Part shown: one piece after another, positions 1-12,900 of the stretch | Layout: each line of letters begins with the position of its first letter | Position numbering within the stretch: the first letter of the stretch is position 1 | Source: Cymbidium sinense | Lineage: Eukaryota > Streptophyta > Magnoliopsida > Asparagales > Orchidaceae | Length of the DNA: 64,000 nucleotides | Direction: 5' to 3' | NCBI GenBank assembly: GCA_021442155.1 | Contig: CM038229.1 | Coordinates: 74,234,443-74,298,442 of the forward strand | Position numbers and translations under genes: made by a program | The notes under the pieces: generated by a model | The model's database searches: none | What the model was told of the DNA's origin: nothing | The model's input: the letters and a program-made list of their open reading frames with translations, nothing else

Positions 1-538
1 TAATTGATTTTGCCTCATTTAAACATTTTGGGTTCAAATGGGATAGCTTGGGTTGATTGGTTTGATTTGATCAATTGGCTTGGTTGTAGGTTTTGTAAGA
101 GTTTGGTATAATGAATTGAATGGTTGGAGTGTTTTTATGAAAATCAATTAGATTTGGTATGATTAATAGAGATTTGGTCAAGTCCATAAAATTAGTTTAG
201 GATGGGTTCAGGATGGGATTTGATTTAGATCATTTGGCTTGGAGCTTTGATATAAAAAGAATTCAATTGGGTTTTAGTTAGATTGATTTGAGGTTTGGTT
301 TTGCCTAAGTCGATAGGAATAGGTTTAGTTTAGGTCATAGGTTAGGTAAGTCTTTTTAATCCTAAAGCATAGCATAAATGCATGGTATACCATCCTAAGT
401 CTCTAAGCTTAGGTTTAGTGTTCACCTAATCACTAGAAGCGTCCTATGATTAAGGAGGTTCTAATGACTAGAAGACTCTTAAGTTTAAGATAGGAGGAGT
501 CAATCCTCACTCCAAAGTGAGGTTGACAATATGGTGGA
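1..538 (-). mobile_element. XL repeat, terminal fragment (copy 1)
   Basis: This is the terminal part of the long non-coding XL repeat, in the same orientation as the copy at 30.8-38.3 kb. The stretch around 380-480 (a short motif about cctaatcactagaa, then gaggttctaatgactagaag) aligns with 38,200-38,290. The segment ends in GAGGTTGACA at 529-538. That matches, in reverse complement, the TGTTGACCTC start of the copy at 49,217, so 538 is probably the true element end. The left side is cut by the window edge. I see no ORF. Calling it an LTR end is an inference from the TG...CA-type termini seen across copies. Confidence 0.6.
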
Positions 539-1400
539 TTGCATTTTCATAAGGAGTTCCTATAACTAGAAATCCTATTATATCTTGCATATATGTCATG
601 GTGATTGTCAACTCATGTGCACCAACCAAACAAGTATTTGTTCTTCTATCCTAATGTTCCACTATACTTCTAATTCACGTGAATGGAAGACAACTATAAT
701 CAAAGAGTGATGCATAGATAGCTCGATATATACCAGCTTTTCTAAATACATCACCGTTCATTTGCAAGTGATGTCAAGCCTAGCATATGTATCCATTGAT
801 AGCTAATAATGGAGTGCCAAAAATTTCCTTTGGGTCCCAATCTCTATTTCATGATGTAATATATGGTAACATAGTAGCCTGACTATGTCTATAGGCAGAG
901 CAGCATCTTCAACTGGTTGGAGCACATTCTGATTCTCAAAGTTAAGATGATCTATGACTAATTATAACGAGACATCATGGCTATGTCTCAATTTTAAATT
1001 GGTTACCTAGCCAATTTGGTCATAGCCAGTTGGAGACTATGAGTCAAATAGTGGGAGATGTGATGATTAACTAAACAAGTCTTTAAAAATATTTCTATCC
1101 ATTAACATATATTGGCATCATGATAGCCTACCTTGTATCCTTGGTGTACCACTTGGATCATAGGCTTCAATAATATCCCATATCAGCTCTTCCATAGGCT
1201 TACTAGAAGGCATATCATTTGGTCCTTTCCATATAAACACTATAGTTATATCTAGAATAAAGAAGCACACAGGCTCTTTAGAAGTTCTATAAATCAACAG
1301 TAATATCTAAATTTATATATAAGCTATGCATGTGAGCTTTTACATTTTAGTCTTTTATGTAAGTTTATATTTAAGTTTGCTCCTGATGATTATATTGGAA
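539..1400. other. Unassigned AT-rich interval
   Basis: About 860 bases without a recognisable gene. No open frame of useful length is present on either strand. A short motif gtgggagatgtg near 1,050 resembles the polypurine tract and LTR start of some copia elements, but no RNase H or LTR partner was found to support that. It lies between an XL end and the 115-bp tandem array, so it may be 3' flanking sequence of the Tat element whose integrase lies at 7.75-9.4 kb, or an unrelated insertion. Confidence 0.3.
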
Positions 1401-1672
1401 TCTAAATTTAGGTTTAGAACTGGCCCTTTTTGGTATGGTGGATTTGATCCAACCCTTCTGGGCATGATGTATCTTAATTTAATTTTGATTTGAGCCCTTT
1501 GTGTATAAAGGAATCTAAATTTTTATCCTTCATATCTAGCCCTTTTGGGCCTGATGGATCTGATCCAATCTTTTTGGGCATAATGGATCTTAGTTTAATT
1601 TAGATCTATTCCCTTTGGGTGTGATGGAATCTAAATTTTATGTTTTGGATCTAACCCTTCAAGGCCAAATTG
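1400..1672. repeat. 115-bp tandem array, left part
   Basis: Slightly more than two diverged units of about 115 bp. Each unit contains three subrepeats of about 38 bp built on CCTTTTGGGCATGATGGATC. The same units occur at 7,449-7,650, on the other side of an XL copy. The array sits just beyond the 3' end of a minus-strand Tat pol relic. Tandem arrays in the 3' untranslated region are known from Tat/Ogre-type elements, so I infer that this is the 3' UTR of that element, split by the XL insertion. Array membership is seen directly; the element assignment is inference. Confidence 0.65.
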
Positions 1673-4600
1673 ATCTAAGCCAAATTGATCCAAACCAATG
1701 GGTCAAGTTCATTCCAAATCACTTGTTGAACTTGACCAAAGCCTCAACAGGCCAACTAGACCTAACCTAGCCCAATTAACCTTAGACCCAACTTGACCTA
1801 AAGGGGTCATGTTGAGCCAAATTTGACCTTAGCCCAAATTGATTGGAAACAAAGATACCAATCCACTCTATATGACTAACCAAACATAAACATACCCTTG
1901 ACCTACCTCAAGTAGGTCAAAATGGGTCAAATAGGTCAACTTGACCCATTTGACCTAAATGAAGTCATATGAGCCAAATTCAAAACTATACTAAATTGAA
2001 TCAAACCAAAGCACCAAAACATTTCAAATAGGTCAACTTGACCCAACCCTTGATTTGACCCAATTTGACCAATTGGTCAACTTAACCCAAGTTGACCATT
2101 TTGACCTAAATGGGTAAACATAAGACAAACCCTATCAAATTAATTTCAAATCTCATGAAACTTGGCCAAACCTAGTTTCTACACATACTCAACATATCCA
2201 AAGTAAAAAATCTGTAAAATGATCATCCTACTCCGAAGCCATAGAATAAACTTTAACCTAATCTATGGATAATTTGGTAATACCTTCTTCATATCCACTT
2301 GAGGATTTCCTAGTAGCTCAAGGGGACCTAATGAAGAGTGCTGCACCCAACCTAAAGGGTTTGGGTCAACCTAATTTTCCCCAAGACCTAACCTGACCCC
2401 ATGTGTCAAAATGACTAATTAAAAATCCATCTCCCACTCAAATTCAAGCACATGGGAGATTGGCATTCCACTCAAGCCTCAAACTGACCATGTGTACACA
2501 TTTAACTGATCAAACAACCCTCCCATTGTGATCAATTGAATCAAAATGATAAAATGGCTTGCGGCCATCTGATCCTTCAAGGGAGAGATATACTCCCCCT
2601 AATTGAATTTAAAATCATGAATCCTCAATTTGACTAAGCCCTAGAGAGTGTTAGGAGCCATCAAAGAGCATTCTTAAGATTTCTAGGAGGGATTTGAAAT
2701 CAAGCTTTCTCAGTTTTCTTCCTTAGAAAATAGGGGGAGCTCCTCTCATTTCTAAATTTTCTCTTCACTCAAATCCACATCAATTGCCTTTGCATACTGT
2801 ATTAGGGAGCTAAGTCGAGTGCACCCAAGCTTCCACTGGAGTTCCCACAGTAAGGAGAAGTTGAATTGGATCAAAGCCGCAAACAGGAGCAAGGAGAGTT
2901 GGTCCATAGAAAAATTCACATAACCACAAGAGCTCATTCTTCCAACACAACTTTGTCTAAACCATATGAAACTCCTCCAAGGGAATCGAGCGTCGGTGAT
3001 CACCTCCTGCGAGGTATGGGATTTTTTGACCACCTTGCATAGGAGCTATTGGTCCTTTATGAAGAGATTTTTCAATTCAAGTGAATATCATAGTTGTTTA
3101 TGCTGCTCCTTGGCATTAGATGGTGTGGGTTAAGTTTGGTTTGAATCTGAGCTCAATCGAACTCAAATCTTCCCCTAGATCATTGACGACCTATGTTGAT
3201 CAAGGGGGAAGAACTTGAAAGATCTCAATCATCCATCCGCACATTTTGGATGGACATCCAAGATAATTCCCACATTTAAATTCCTTTTATCCCTTTTAAA
3301 ATTATGGGGAGATTCCAGACTGTCCAATCTTTGATCAGACGGCAGAGATCAAAGCGCGTCCCTCACCAAGCTACCTTTTGGATGCATCATTTAAGTAATG
3401 GGATGATGTAACGTGTGTAAAGAATGTTAACCATCACCGCCATGCATCGTGCATGAGCAGAAAGATTAGTTAAAATATTTAATTAATTCTAATTAATTTA
3501 GGAATGTTCTAAAAATCATATCTCTCTCAATAAAATTCAAAAAAAAAGAAATAAATTTCTATAGATAGATAATTGAACCAAGAATATTTATAAAATTAAT
3601 TTCAATGTGTTTTAAATTATATTTTTGTCTAATTTTAAGTTTTATTAGAAACTTTATTTTGCTTATTACCTTTTAATTAAGCCTCTAATTAATCCCAAAC
3701 TTCTTGGGTATATTTTAGGGGATGACTACTGCCTCCCCTAATTTTTTTGAGATTTATTAAAGGCTTAATTATGGGAATTGCATATGGATTTTTTAATTGC
3801 CCTCCTTATGTAATTAAGCATAATTAGGGTATGATTAGTGGTTTTAATCCATGATTAGGTTTGATTAAGGTTAGATCTAGTAGAGGTTTAAGGAATATTT
3901 TTGGGGCATTTCTTTTAAGCCATTCTCTAATTACCCTTTTCTTTCCTTAATCTCCTTTTAATTAAGTGTTAATTTATTAATTATCTACTTAATTAATTTC
4001 TAAAAATTCTAAAAAGTTCTACAACTTAAATAATCTACTTTGGGTAGATTCTTAAGTGTTTAATAGCCTAAGTTCAAATAAGAAAATCAAAACCAGTTCA
4101 TATGTGTAATGCGGTGTTTTGATATTAGCTAAACCCTTAGCTTAATTAACCTTTAATTATGGGCCAATTTGCATTAGGCCTTTTTCTTATTAGGTTCATT
4201 GCAAATTTAAATTCCTTGTGAGTTTTTTTATGTCATCTCATTTGCTCATAATTATTTGGTTAATTATTCTAAGGTGGTGTAGGTAAGTGTTAATTTACAT
4301 AATTCATAACTTAACCAAATTAATACATATAAATAGATCTAATTATCTAAAAATTAAACAAAAATATCAAACACATATGGGAATGGGTTAGGAACAACAA
4401 ATTAACTCACCTTTTAAAAATTAAATCAAACTTCAAACTAAACAAAAATCATAATGAATACACTATGATTTATTTTAAACTTTCTTATTCTATAAGAATG
4501 AATTTAGAATTTAATTAAAGTGAGTTTGTTTACTCATTACTTTGAGTCTTTTCCCAACATGTTAAATTGGTATGTCATGTGGTGTCAAGCATTCATACTT

Positions 4601-7372
4601 TTTAAATTCAAGTTCAAAATGAAAATATTTACTTTATGTCAAATTTGCATGAGATGGCTAAAGTAGAAATGTGAGTGGCTAATATCACTACTAAATCCAA
4701 ATTATTTTCAAAACATATAAACAAAATATCAAATTTGAAAGTATGCTACTTATATTCTAATTATAAGCTTGTATGTGAAAGAATATAAAGGTATGCTTTG
4801 CATAAGTTTCCTTTCTCTCTTATGTTGGTATAGTTTTGAATAGAAATTTGGTGAGGTGTATGGTTCATTTCAAAAGAACCTAATATTAACCTAATTCCAT
4901 ATCCTATTCAGCTCTATGTTATCACCTAAGAGGGGCTACCTATACTTTCATACATAAATTACATAAACAAAAATGAACCCATTAATACAACTTTTGCATT
5001 CTTCCCATCCATTTCATTTCTATCATACAAATGTTTGTATTTAAGGAAAGTGGTATATTAGTCTATCCAACCCCAAAGTTATAATACTTTAAGTAGCTCT
5101 AAGTAGGTCTTATACCTTACACCTCTGGTTAACAATGGCACTATACTCACTTATGCCTTTCTTACTTTCATATGTATATGTGAAATTTTGGATAAGAAAA
5201 CCCCTTTCTACTTAAGAAAAATCAACATATTCAACTTCTAAATTTCCTTAAATGGATAACTTAGCATGCATCATAAAATATGTTAAATATTCTCATTTGT
5301 ATGTATAGATATGCTTAGGTTCCATCCATATGCATGTTATATATGTTGGAAAGAAATGAAGTAATGTGTGTTATATGAATTTTGATTCATTTTATTTAAT
5401 ATTAAAATGTCTTTCTTTTTGAATAGGTTTTGTTTAAAATTTATCTAAACATATGATTAATTAAAAGATTTAATCAAGACATTCACCTAAATAAAACCAA
5501 AATGTGAATCTACTTTAGAAATTACTTAGGTTAGGGAAGGAAAAAAGTTCTCTTCTCTTTCCCTCTCTTCATAACTTAGTAATTAATTGTAGGATTCACT
5601 TGAACAAAATCAAAACATGAAATAAAATCAACCTAAAATAATTAAACAATTAAATGAAACACTCCTTTAAGTTGAACATATTTTCACACTTAGAAAATTT
5701 GAACCTAAAGCCATAGCTAAGCATACCACACAAACCTTCAAACCACACACATTAGCCTAAGTCACCACTTCTAACTTTAGGTTTGGTCGATGCATTGTAT
5801 GATATTTTATTTTATTTTATGATATATGTTTTAGATTGGATGTTATGGTGTATGCTCGTAGAATGAATGGTAAGATGTTCTTAGTCTAACTATTCTTTTC
5901 TGAAGGGGATTGTACTTAAGGGGTGCTATTATAAATAGAAATATAAATGCTTTTGCTTGTAGGTGCTTTATACCCCTAAGCATAATCCAATAGGCTAGGT
6001 GGACTTAGCCACCTATGTGTGGGGTGATAAGTCCAATATACATATTTGGGATCTAAGTAGTTTATTTTAGCTAACTTTTATTTTTTGGTGTTAGTTATAT
6101 TTTCACTTTTCCTTTTCATGTAAATTTGTATAATTAAGATTTTGGAATAATTGTTATGGGGATTTGGATGAGCATTGATCATAAGATCCTATCTTATGTA
6201 CCATGAGAAGCTCTAAAGCATCTACCTTCCAACCATAAAAAAAAAGAAGGAACCAAAAAGAAGAGAAAAAAGAAAAAAAGAAAGAAGAAATAAATTTGAA
6301 GACCCTTAATAATGAATTTCTCACAATAGTAATTTAATTCTGTAATCTATAAATTGTATTGATAGAGATTAGCTTTAATTTGATATTTTAAGTTTCGTGA
6401 TATGTTACCACAAGGCCTTTTATTCTCTTTCATTTGCTTTATAAATTGGTTAATGATTTGTTTAGTTTAGCTAGATGAGCATTTTTTTGTAATTTCATGC
6501 ATTCTTACTTCATGATGGCTGGATTTGATTAGAGTTTGGTGGAAAAAAAAATAAATATTTTACAACATAATCTAAAATAAAAAAAATTAAATTAGTCATA
6601 ATCACCTAAAACATTTAAAATTAAGATAATGAATTAGAATTAAATAGATAACATTATCTTTGTAATATGCACATGATCTTATTTACTATTGGAGAGTCTC
6701 TTCTAAAGAAACTTGTCATTCCTAGATTTTGGTGTTCTCTTTTCTCATTTTTTTGCCTAAGAAGCCAGCCTCACCCTGATTATCATACAGAATTTTTTGG
6801 TATAGCCATAATCATAATTTCTAAAGGCATATAATCTTCAAATTTCTCATGAAAAATTCAATTCAAACAAACTAAATCAACTTCAAAATCTTAACTTTAG
6901 AATAGTTTGAGTTGCTCCAGTTTTCTAGCATCGTGGACATCTCCTACTTGTCATCTATTTTGGCATCGATAATAACTCCCTCTTTTGATCAATCTCATTT
7001 GATCTTTCAAAAATGAGCTAATAGATTCCTTTCATATTAAAATCTTCATAGACCACGATCATTTACCTAAATCGAGAGGTTTCCTAAGGAATCCTCTTTC
7101 CTTAAGATGTAATTAACTATGAGGGTTTTCCCCTATAGGGAACTTAACAAAATCGATTTAAAATAAACCCTGCTTTACTTTTTCATGTAAAGTAGGGGAA
7201 AAATCTTTGGTACATATGCAGACCCATCATCCTTAGGAGTCCTTATTCAGGTGATTAGGTCCATTAAAGGGTAGTGACTTCTATCTCTTGAGATAGTACA
7301 TTATTTCCTTGATGATGTACTCGATCACTTGAATAAGCACATTTGTGGATCTATGTGGCATCTTAAAAAGAT
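1668..7372 (+). mobile_element. XL repeat, 5.7-kb copy (copy 2)
   Basis: Non-coding repeat collinear with the copy at 9.93-17.23 kb. Landmarks in order: a block dense in TTGACC/GGTCAA (1,670-2,120) that includes the palindrome GGTCAACTTGACC near 1,934; a more GC-balanced block ending in a splice-donor-like GAGGTATGGG at 3,011-3,020; a long AT-rich body; a purine tract (about 6,236-6,290); and a terminal block around 7,200-7,370 (gatctatgtggcatctta) matching the other copies. It lacks the first 1.3 kb or so of the full repeat and begins abruptly inside a 115-bp tandem array. Small ORFs inside it are not conserved between copies, so I annotate no gene. The 5' truncation and the cause of the insertion are unresolved. 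Confidence 0.7.
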
Positions 7373-7448
7373 GAATTTCTATAGTCTTTATTTTTTCTTT
7401 TCTCTCTACAGATTTACAAGGCATCTCTTATAGGAATTTTTCTCCACA

Positions 7449-7650
7449 GATCTAATTTGTCCCTTTTAGGTATGATGGATCTGATCTAGTCTCTTTAGGC
7501 ATGATGGATCTTAGTTTAATTTAGATCTAACTACTTTTGGTAAGATGGAATATAAATTGACATTTTGGATATGGCCCCTTTGGGCATGGTGTATCTGATC
7601 CAACCTCTTTGGACAAGATGGATCTTAATTTAGCTCAGCTTGATTGGACA
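7449..7650. repeat. 115-bp tandem array, right part
   Basis: About 1.7 units of the same roughly 115-bp repeat as at 1,400-1,672, with shared runs such as GATGGATCTTAGTTTAATTT. It lies between the XL copy and the 3' end of the Tat integrase relic, in the position expected for a retrotransposon 3' untranslated region. Confidence 0.65.
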
Positions 7651-7744
7651 ATATTTTTTTATTGCTTTGTAGGATACATAAAATTACACCCTGCTGATAG
7701 GGAAATTTCTCATTGAAATGAGAATATTTTCTCATAGTTACGCA

Positions 7745-9935
7745 TAATGTCTTTTGAGATATTATCTATTTATAGGGCATGGGTCTGATGCCTTTTTGCA
7801 TCGATAAGCTGATGAGCTCCACCTTCACATACTTTTTCAGTGATATATGGTCCCTCTCAATTTGGATCAAATTTTTCACCAACTCATTGATGTGGAAAAA
7901 TGGTCCTTCTTCGTACTAGTACTAGTTCACCTACTTTAAGCTTCTTGGGCAAATCATACGATCATGAACTCGGATCATTCTTGCTCTATATGTTTCTAGA
8001 GTTTATTGGGCTTGTAATCCCATTTCATCTAAGACTTCAAGCTCATCGTATTGTATTTGAATTTTTTTTTGTGTTGAAAGTTTTCTTTGAATTGCTATGC
8101 AGACTGAAGGAAATTCTATTTCAAGGGGAAATTCTACTTTTGCTCAGAAGACTAAAGAGTATGGTGTTACTTGTGTAACAGTGTTATAAGTGATATGATA
8201 TTCCCACAATGTTTCTATTAATTTATCGTGCTATTCCCTTTTATTTTTGGAAAGAATTTTCTTAAGCAGCTTAATTAACATTTTGTTAAATGTTTCTTTC
8301 AAATCATTAGCTCTTGGATTGTATATTGAGGAATATCACATATCTATCTTATACTTTCAATAAAATGATAGACTTTGATATTCTTGAAGGCAGTTCCATT
8401 GTCCGATATGATTCATCAAGGAACTCTGACTCTATAGACAATATGATCCTAGAAGAATTTTACTATATCATCTACTTTAACCTCTCTTAATAGAATTTCT
8501 TTTTTCCATTTTGTTAAATAATAAATAGCAATTAGAATGAAGTGATGTTCTCTAGATGATTGAGGATCTATTGAACCTATCATATTAGTTCCCCAACTTT
8601 CAAATAGCCATGATGCTATTATTGAGTGTAAGGTATTGGGTTGTTGATGTAGTGTCTAAGCATGTATTTGACACTGATGACATCTTTTATCATATTCAAT
8701 GCAATCTTGAACCATGCTAGGCTAGGAATATCCCATTCATTCAATTTTGACTTTCATTTTAGGACTAGATTGTTATGCTCTACGCAATTCTTCATGAATT
8801 TCAACCATTACTATCTTAGCTTCATCTAGTCCCAAACATCATAGTCACATTTGGTAAAATGTGTGTTGATATAATGTGTCATTTATAAGAGTGTATTGTA
8901 ATGCTCTTTGTGAAATTTGATGAGCATTTGATTTATCTTTTGATAGTCCACCAGATTTGAGATAGATGATGAATGGTTCCCGTCAATCATCTTATTCTAT
9001 TATGGTCACAACTTCTTGACTTTCTTTAGCTTTAAAGGCTTGCAAGAGGGTTAGCACTAGTGCTAACATATTTTAAACTATTATTGTAATTGGATTTCCA
9101 TGATAGTTTTTCATTTCTTTAGCTAATTTAGCTAATGTGTCGGCCTTACAATTATCTCGATGTGATAACCTTGTGATGGTTTCTTCATGGATTTATTTAA
9201 AAAGCTCCAAGATATGTTTATGGTAATGCACAAATTCTGGCTTATTTATCTTAAAAGTCTCAATTATTTGTTAGATTATAAATTAGAAATCTCCATAAAT
9301 ATGAAGCTTCTTAATTTTCATACTAATTGCTAGCTCTGAGCCCACAATCAATGCTTCATATTCGACCTCATTGTTAGTTCGAGGCTCAGAAGACTATAGG
9401 AATATCATAGTATACCCCTTATGGAGTTAGGAATACCAGGTTGATTTTGACTTGTACTATATGTAATTTAGGTGGTTTAGCTATTTTTGAAGATGAAGCT
9501 TCATCAAAATAAAGCTTCCATCCTAATGGTTGTTGAGCTTTTTCAACCTCAAAAATTTGTTCATCAGGAAGCTCATCATTAAGTGCAGAGTCTGTTGGTA
9601 AAGGATGAGCGGCTAAGAAATTAGCCAAGGCTTGCATTTTTATAGCCTTTTGCGATACATATGTTATATTGAATTGCAATAATAGGACATTCCATTTAGC
9701 CAAGGGACCTATTAAGGCAGGCCTCATCATCAAAAATTTGATTAGGTTGACTTTGGATATTAATGTTATCTTATGGGATAACATAAAATGGAATAGTTTA
9801 TAGTAGAAAATATTAATGCTAAACACCTCTTTTCAATAGGATAATATTTTATTTCAGCTCCTGTTAGATGTTGACTTATATAATATAGGGTGTTTTCCTT
9901 TCCTTCTTCATTGTTTTGTGCTAGCTGAGCTCTTT
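7745..9935 (-). pseudogene. Ty3/gypsy (Tat-type) RNase H, second RNase H and integrase relic
   Basis: Degenerate 3' half of a pol gene, read on the minus strand with many stops and frame changes. From 9,935 downward it shows the RT-linked RNase H (IEKRCLALIF near 9,820, then LAKW, ALANFLAAHP). Next comes a second, archaeal-type RNase H (LYFDEASSSK near 9,500, then NNEVEYEALIVGSELA). The integrase follows, with zinc-binding remnant RCHQCQ near 8,668-8,684 and core motif ISDNGTAFKN near 8,380-8,407. A tail to about 7,745 matches the integrase C-terminus. Tandem RNase H domains are characteristic of the Tat lineage. The first catalytic aspartate position reads WGTN (8,577-8,595), where the family has WG-x-D. 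The longest open piece is 9,419-9,826. It abuts an XL insertion at 9,930, and the RT part lies beyond that at 17.3-18.4 kb. It is not functional. Confidence 0.8.
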
Positions 9936-12900
9936 AATACAAAGGACTCTTCTTAGACACTAAGAGTTCTTTAATGTTAAGACATTCTAGTGATTAGGTA
10001 GACATTCAACCTAACCGTAAAGACTTAGAAGAGTTAATCATATAAGTAGATTATGCCTTAAGGGTGTTAGAAAAACTTGCCTACCCTATAGCTTGAACCA
10101 AATCCTTACTTCTTTCTTTCAAGTCAAACTCCAAATTCAAACCAATCCCAAATTCAAATCAACTTTAAATTCAAACCAATTCCAACATAATTGATCAACT
10201 TCAAACTCAATTCAATTCTAAACTTAATTGATTTTCTCAAACCCAAATTAACTTCAAATTCAAATCAACTTCAATTCTAAATCAAATCTCAAATCAATTC
10301 TAACTTAATTGATTTTCTCAAACCTCAAATCAATTCCAATGGATTTTCTCAAATCATGAATCAAATCCAAATGATTGGCATCCATGATCACTTCAAATCA
10401 AAAATAAAAAAAATAAAAAAAATCTTTCCTCAATCATTTTAATTTCATCTTATGGACTTAGCTCAAATCAAATTCAAATCAATTCAAATTCAAAAGATTT
10501 TCTCATAACCCAAATATAATCTCATTTATATTCCCAAATATATATATGAAATATAAATTCAAATATCCAAAACAAATTCAAAACTCAAACCCAAATCTAA
10601 CCAAAATTCAACCTAAACCCTTTCAAGTCAAATTCTTGAACTTAACTAAATCAACCTCAAATCAATTCAAACCCTTGGATTTTCTTCATGATTTAATCAA
10701 TCCTCCAATCATGAAATATAAACACAAACTTCAATCATCAAACCAAAACTAAATTTAAAAATCAAACCCAAATCAAACTCATGTTCACCCTTTTGAACTT
10801 GAAATTATTAATTGAATCAAAACCCATTTGACTCTAAATCACTTGAAAATGGATTTATATTTCAATCATAAGTCTATATGTGAGTTCAACCAAACTTGAA
10901 TCAAGCCTTGATCATGTCAATTGGCGCACTTAGGCTCACTTGACCCAATGTGACAGCACCTTTTTGAGCCAAATGCTAATCCTACTCAAATAGGATTGAA
11001 CTAAGCCCATCTAAGCCTCACATTATGAGCAACAATCATCATAAGATGATCAATCACTCAAATTGGGTCAAACTAAGTCAAACTTAGCCTTTGACCAAGT
11101 CAACATTTGACCCAAATGAAATCTAAACTAGTCAAAATCTATCATAGGACAAATTGACTGAAACCATTGAACAAAACTAGTTTATCATCAATGTTTGAAC
11201 TTGATCAAGTCATCATTTGAGCATAACCTAGCCTAATTGGCCACTTGACCCAAGTTGACCCAACTTGACCTAAAGAGTTAAAATATGTCAAATATTGATC
11301 TAAGCCAAATTAATTGAGACCAATGGGTCAAATTCATTCTAAATCACTTGTTGAACTTAACCAAAGCCTCAATTGGCCAACTAGACCTAACCTAGGCTAA
11401 TTGGCCAACTAGACCCAATTTGACCTAAAAGGTCAAATCAACCCAAAATCAAATCAAATCAAAATTGATTGAAACCAAAGCTTGGAAAACATTTCAAATG
11501 ACCAACCAAAATTAAACCAACCCATGACCTAACCTAGTTAGGTCAAATGGGTCAAATTGGTCAACTTGACCCATTTGACCTAAATGAATTCAAATGAACC
11601 AAAACCAAATACAAATCAAATTCAACCAAACCAATGATGCCAATAAATTTCAAATGGTCATATGAACTTGTCCCAACCCTTGGTTTGACCCAATTTGACC
11701 AATTGGTCAACTTGACCAAGTTGAGCCATTTTGACCTAAATGGGTCAACATGAGCCAAATGATATCAAATCAACTCCAAATTCATTAAAATTTGTACCAA
11801 CCCAATTTCAAACTATTCCAAGTCTGCCTAAATTAAAATTAAAGCTAAATGACCATTTTACCCCTAGGTCAAGGGGTAACCTTTGGCTAATTCCACTTGA
11901 AAGTTGGTCACATCCTTTTCACGGCCACTTGGCAACCTCTTAGTGAACCAAATGGACACTAATGAGAGTGGTGCACATGACCCAATGGGTTTGGGTCAGA
12001 TAAACCCAACCTAAAGCCAAAACTAACCCCTCCACTTGAAAATGAGCACATGGATCACCTCCATACTCTCATTTTTCACATGTGCAACTCCACACCACCT
12101 CTTCTCTACCAAGTCTGACTCACATGGCAGTCCTAACCACCTAATAAATTTAATCAATCAAGTCAATTGACCCAAGATGGAAGGGAGGCTCATTGATCAT
12201 GGGGGAGGTATACTCACTCCACTTCACTTGCACGATGAGCCATAGGAACCCAGAGCAACCTTCTCCAAGTTCTCCAAGCTTCTTCAAGTTCTTACCAATT
12301 CTCCATTTTTATATTTCTTCAAAGCTAAAATAAGCGAGCTCATTATAAATTTCACTTTGCCCAATTCACCACCAAAAGCAAATTCCTCTTGCAAGCACCA
12401 TCAGAGGACTCAATCGAGCTCTCCCAAGTCAAATCCTACGCACTCAAGCCACAAGAAGAAGGGGTTCGACCAAAGCTGTAAGCACTTGAAGCTCATCTTG
12501 GCCAATAGGATGATCCACTTGATCTCAAGCCTTTAAACCTTCAATAGGGCTTCGTCTCCACTAGACGAAGCTACCTCAATATTCAAGAGCATTGGTGATA
12601 GCATCCGACAAGATATGCCTCAAAATTGAGCTTAGGTTAGATTATCTTTGGTCCTTTGTGAAGACAATTGTGATCCCAATCGAAATTAATCATTGGATGT
12701 TCTTTCCCACACCTCTTGATAGTGTGGGATGAATCCCTACTCAATACAAGATTAAGTGAGCTCAGATTAAGCCTTAAAGGATGGACGGTCCCCATCCCCA
12801 TGTTATGGATGAATCATCCATTAATAGATGATCCACTAGATGATTAATCCCTCAAAAATTCTTTCAAGGAAAACCCAAAGCAACTAACAACAAGCATTCA

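Noticed and set aside
1040..1070. Possible copia polypurine tract and LTR start (gtgggagatgtg)
   Set aside because: No RNase H coding upstream, no paired LTR; a short motif of this kind is expected by chance.
7900..8178. Plus-strand ORF of 92 residues
   Set aside because: Antisense to the Tat integrase C-terminal region, whose minus-strand reading gives the recognisable family motifs.
10546..10752. Plus-strand ORF with its inverted-arm counterpart 37,398-37,757 (minus)
   Set aside because: Open in both arms only because the arms are recent duplicates of a TCAA/TTGA-rich stretch of XL. The frame is not kept in other XL copies and the composition (N, K, P, Q, F) reflects the repeat.
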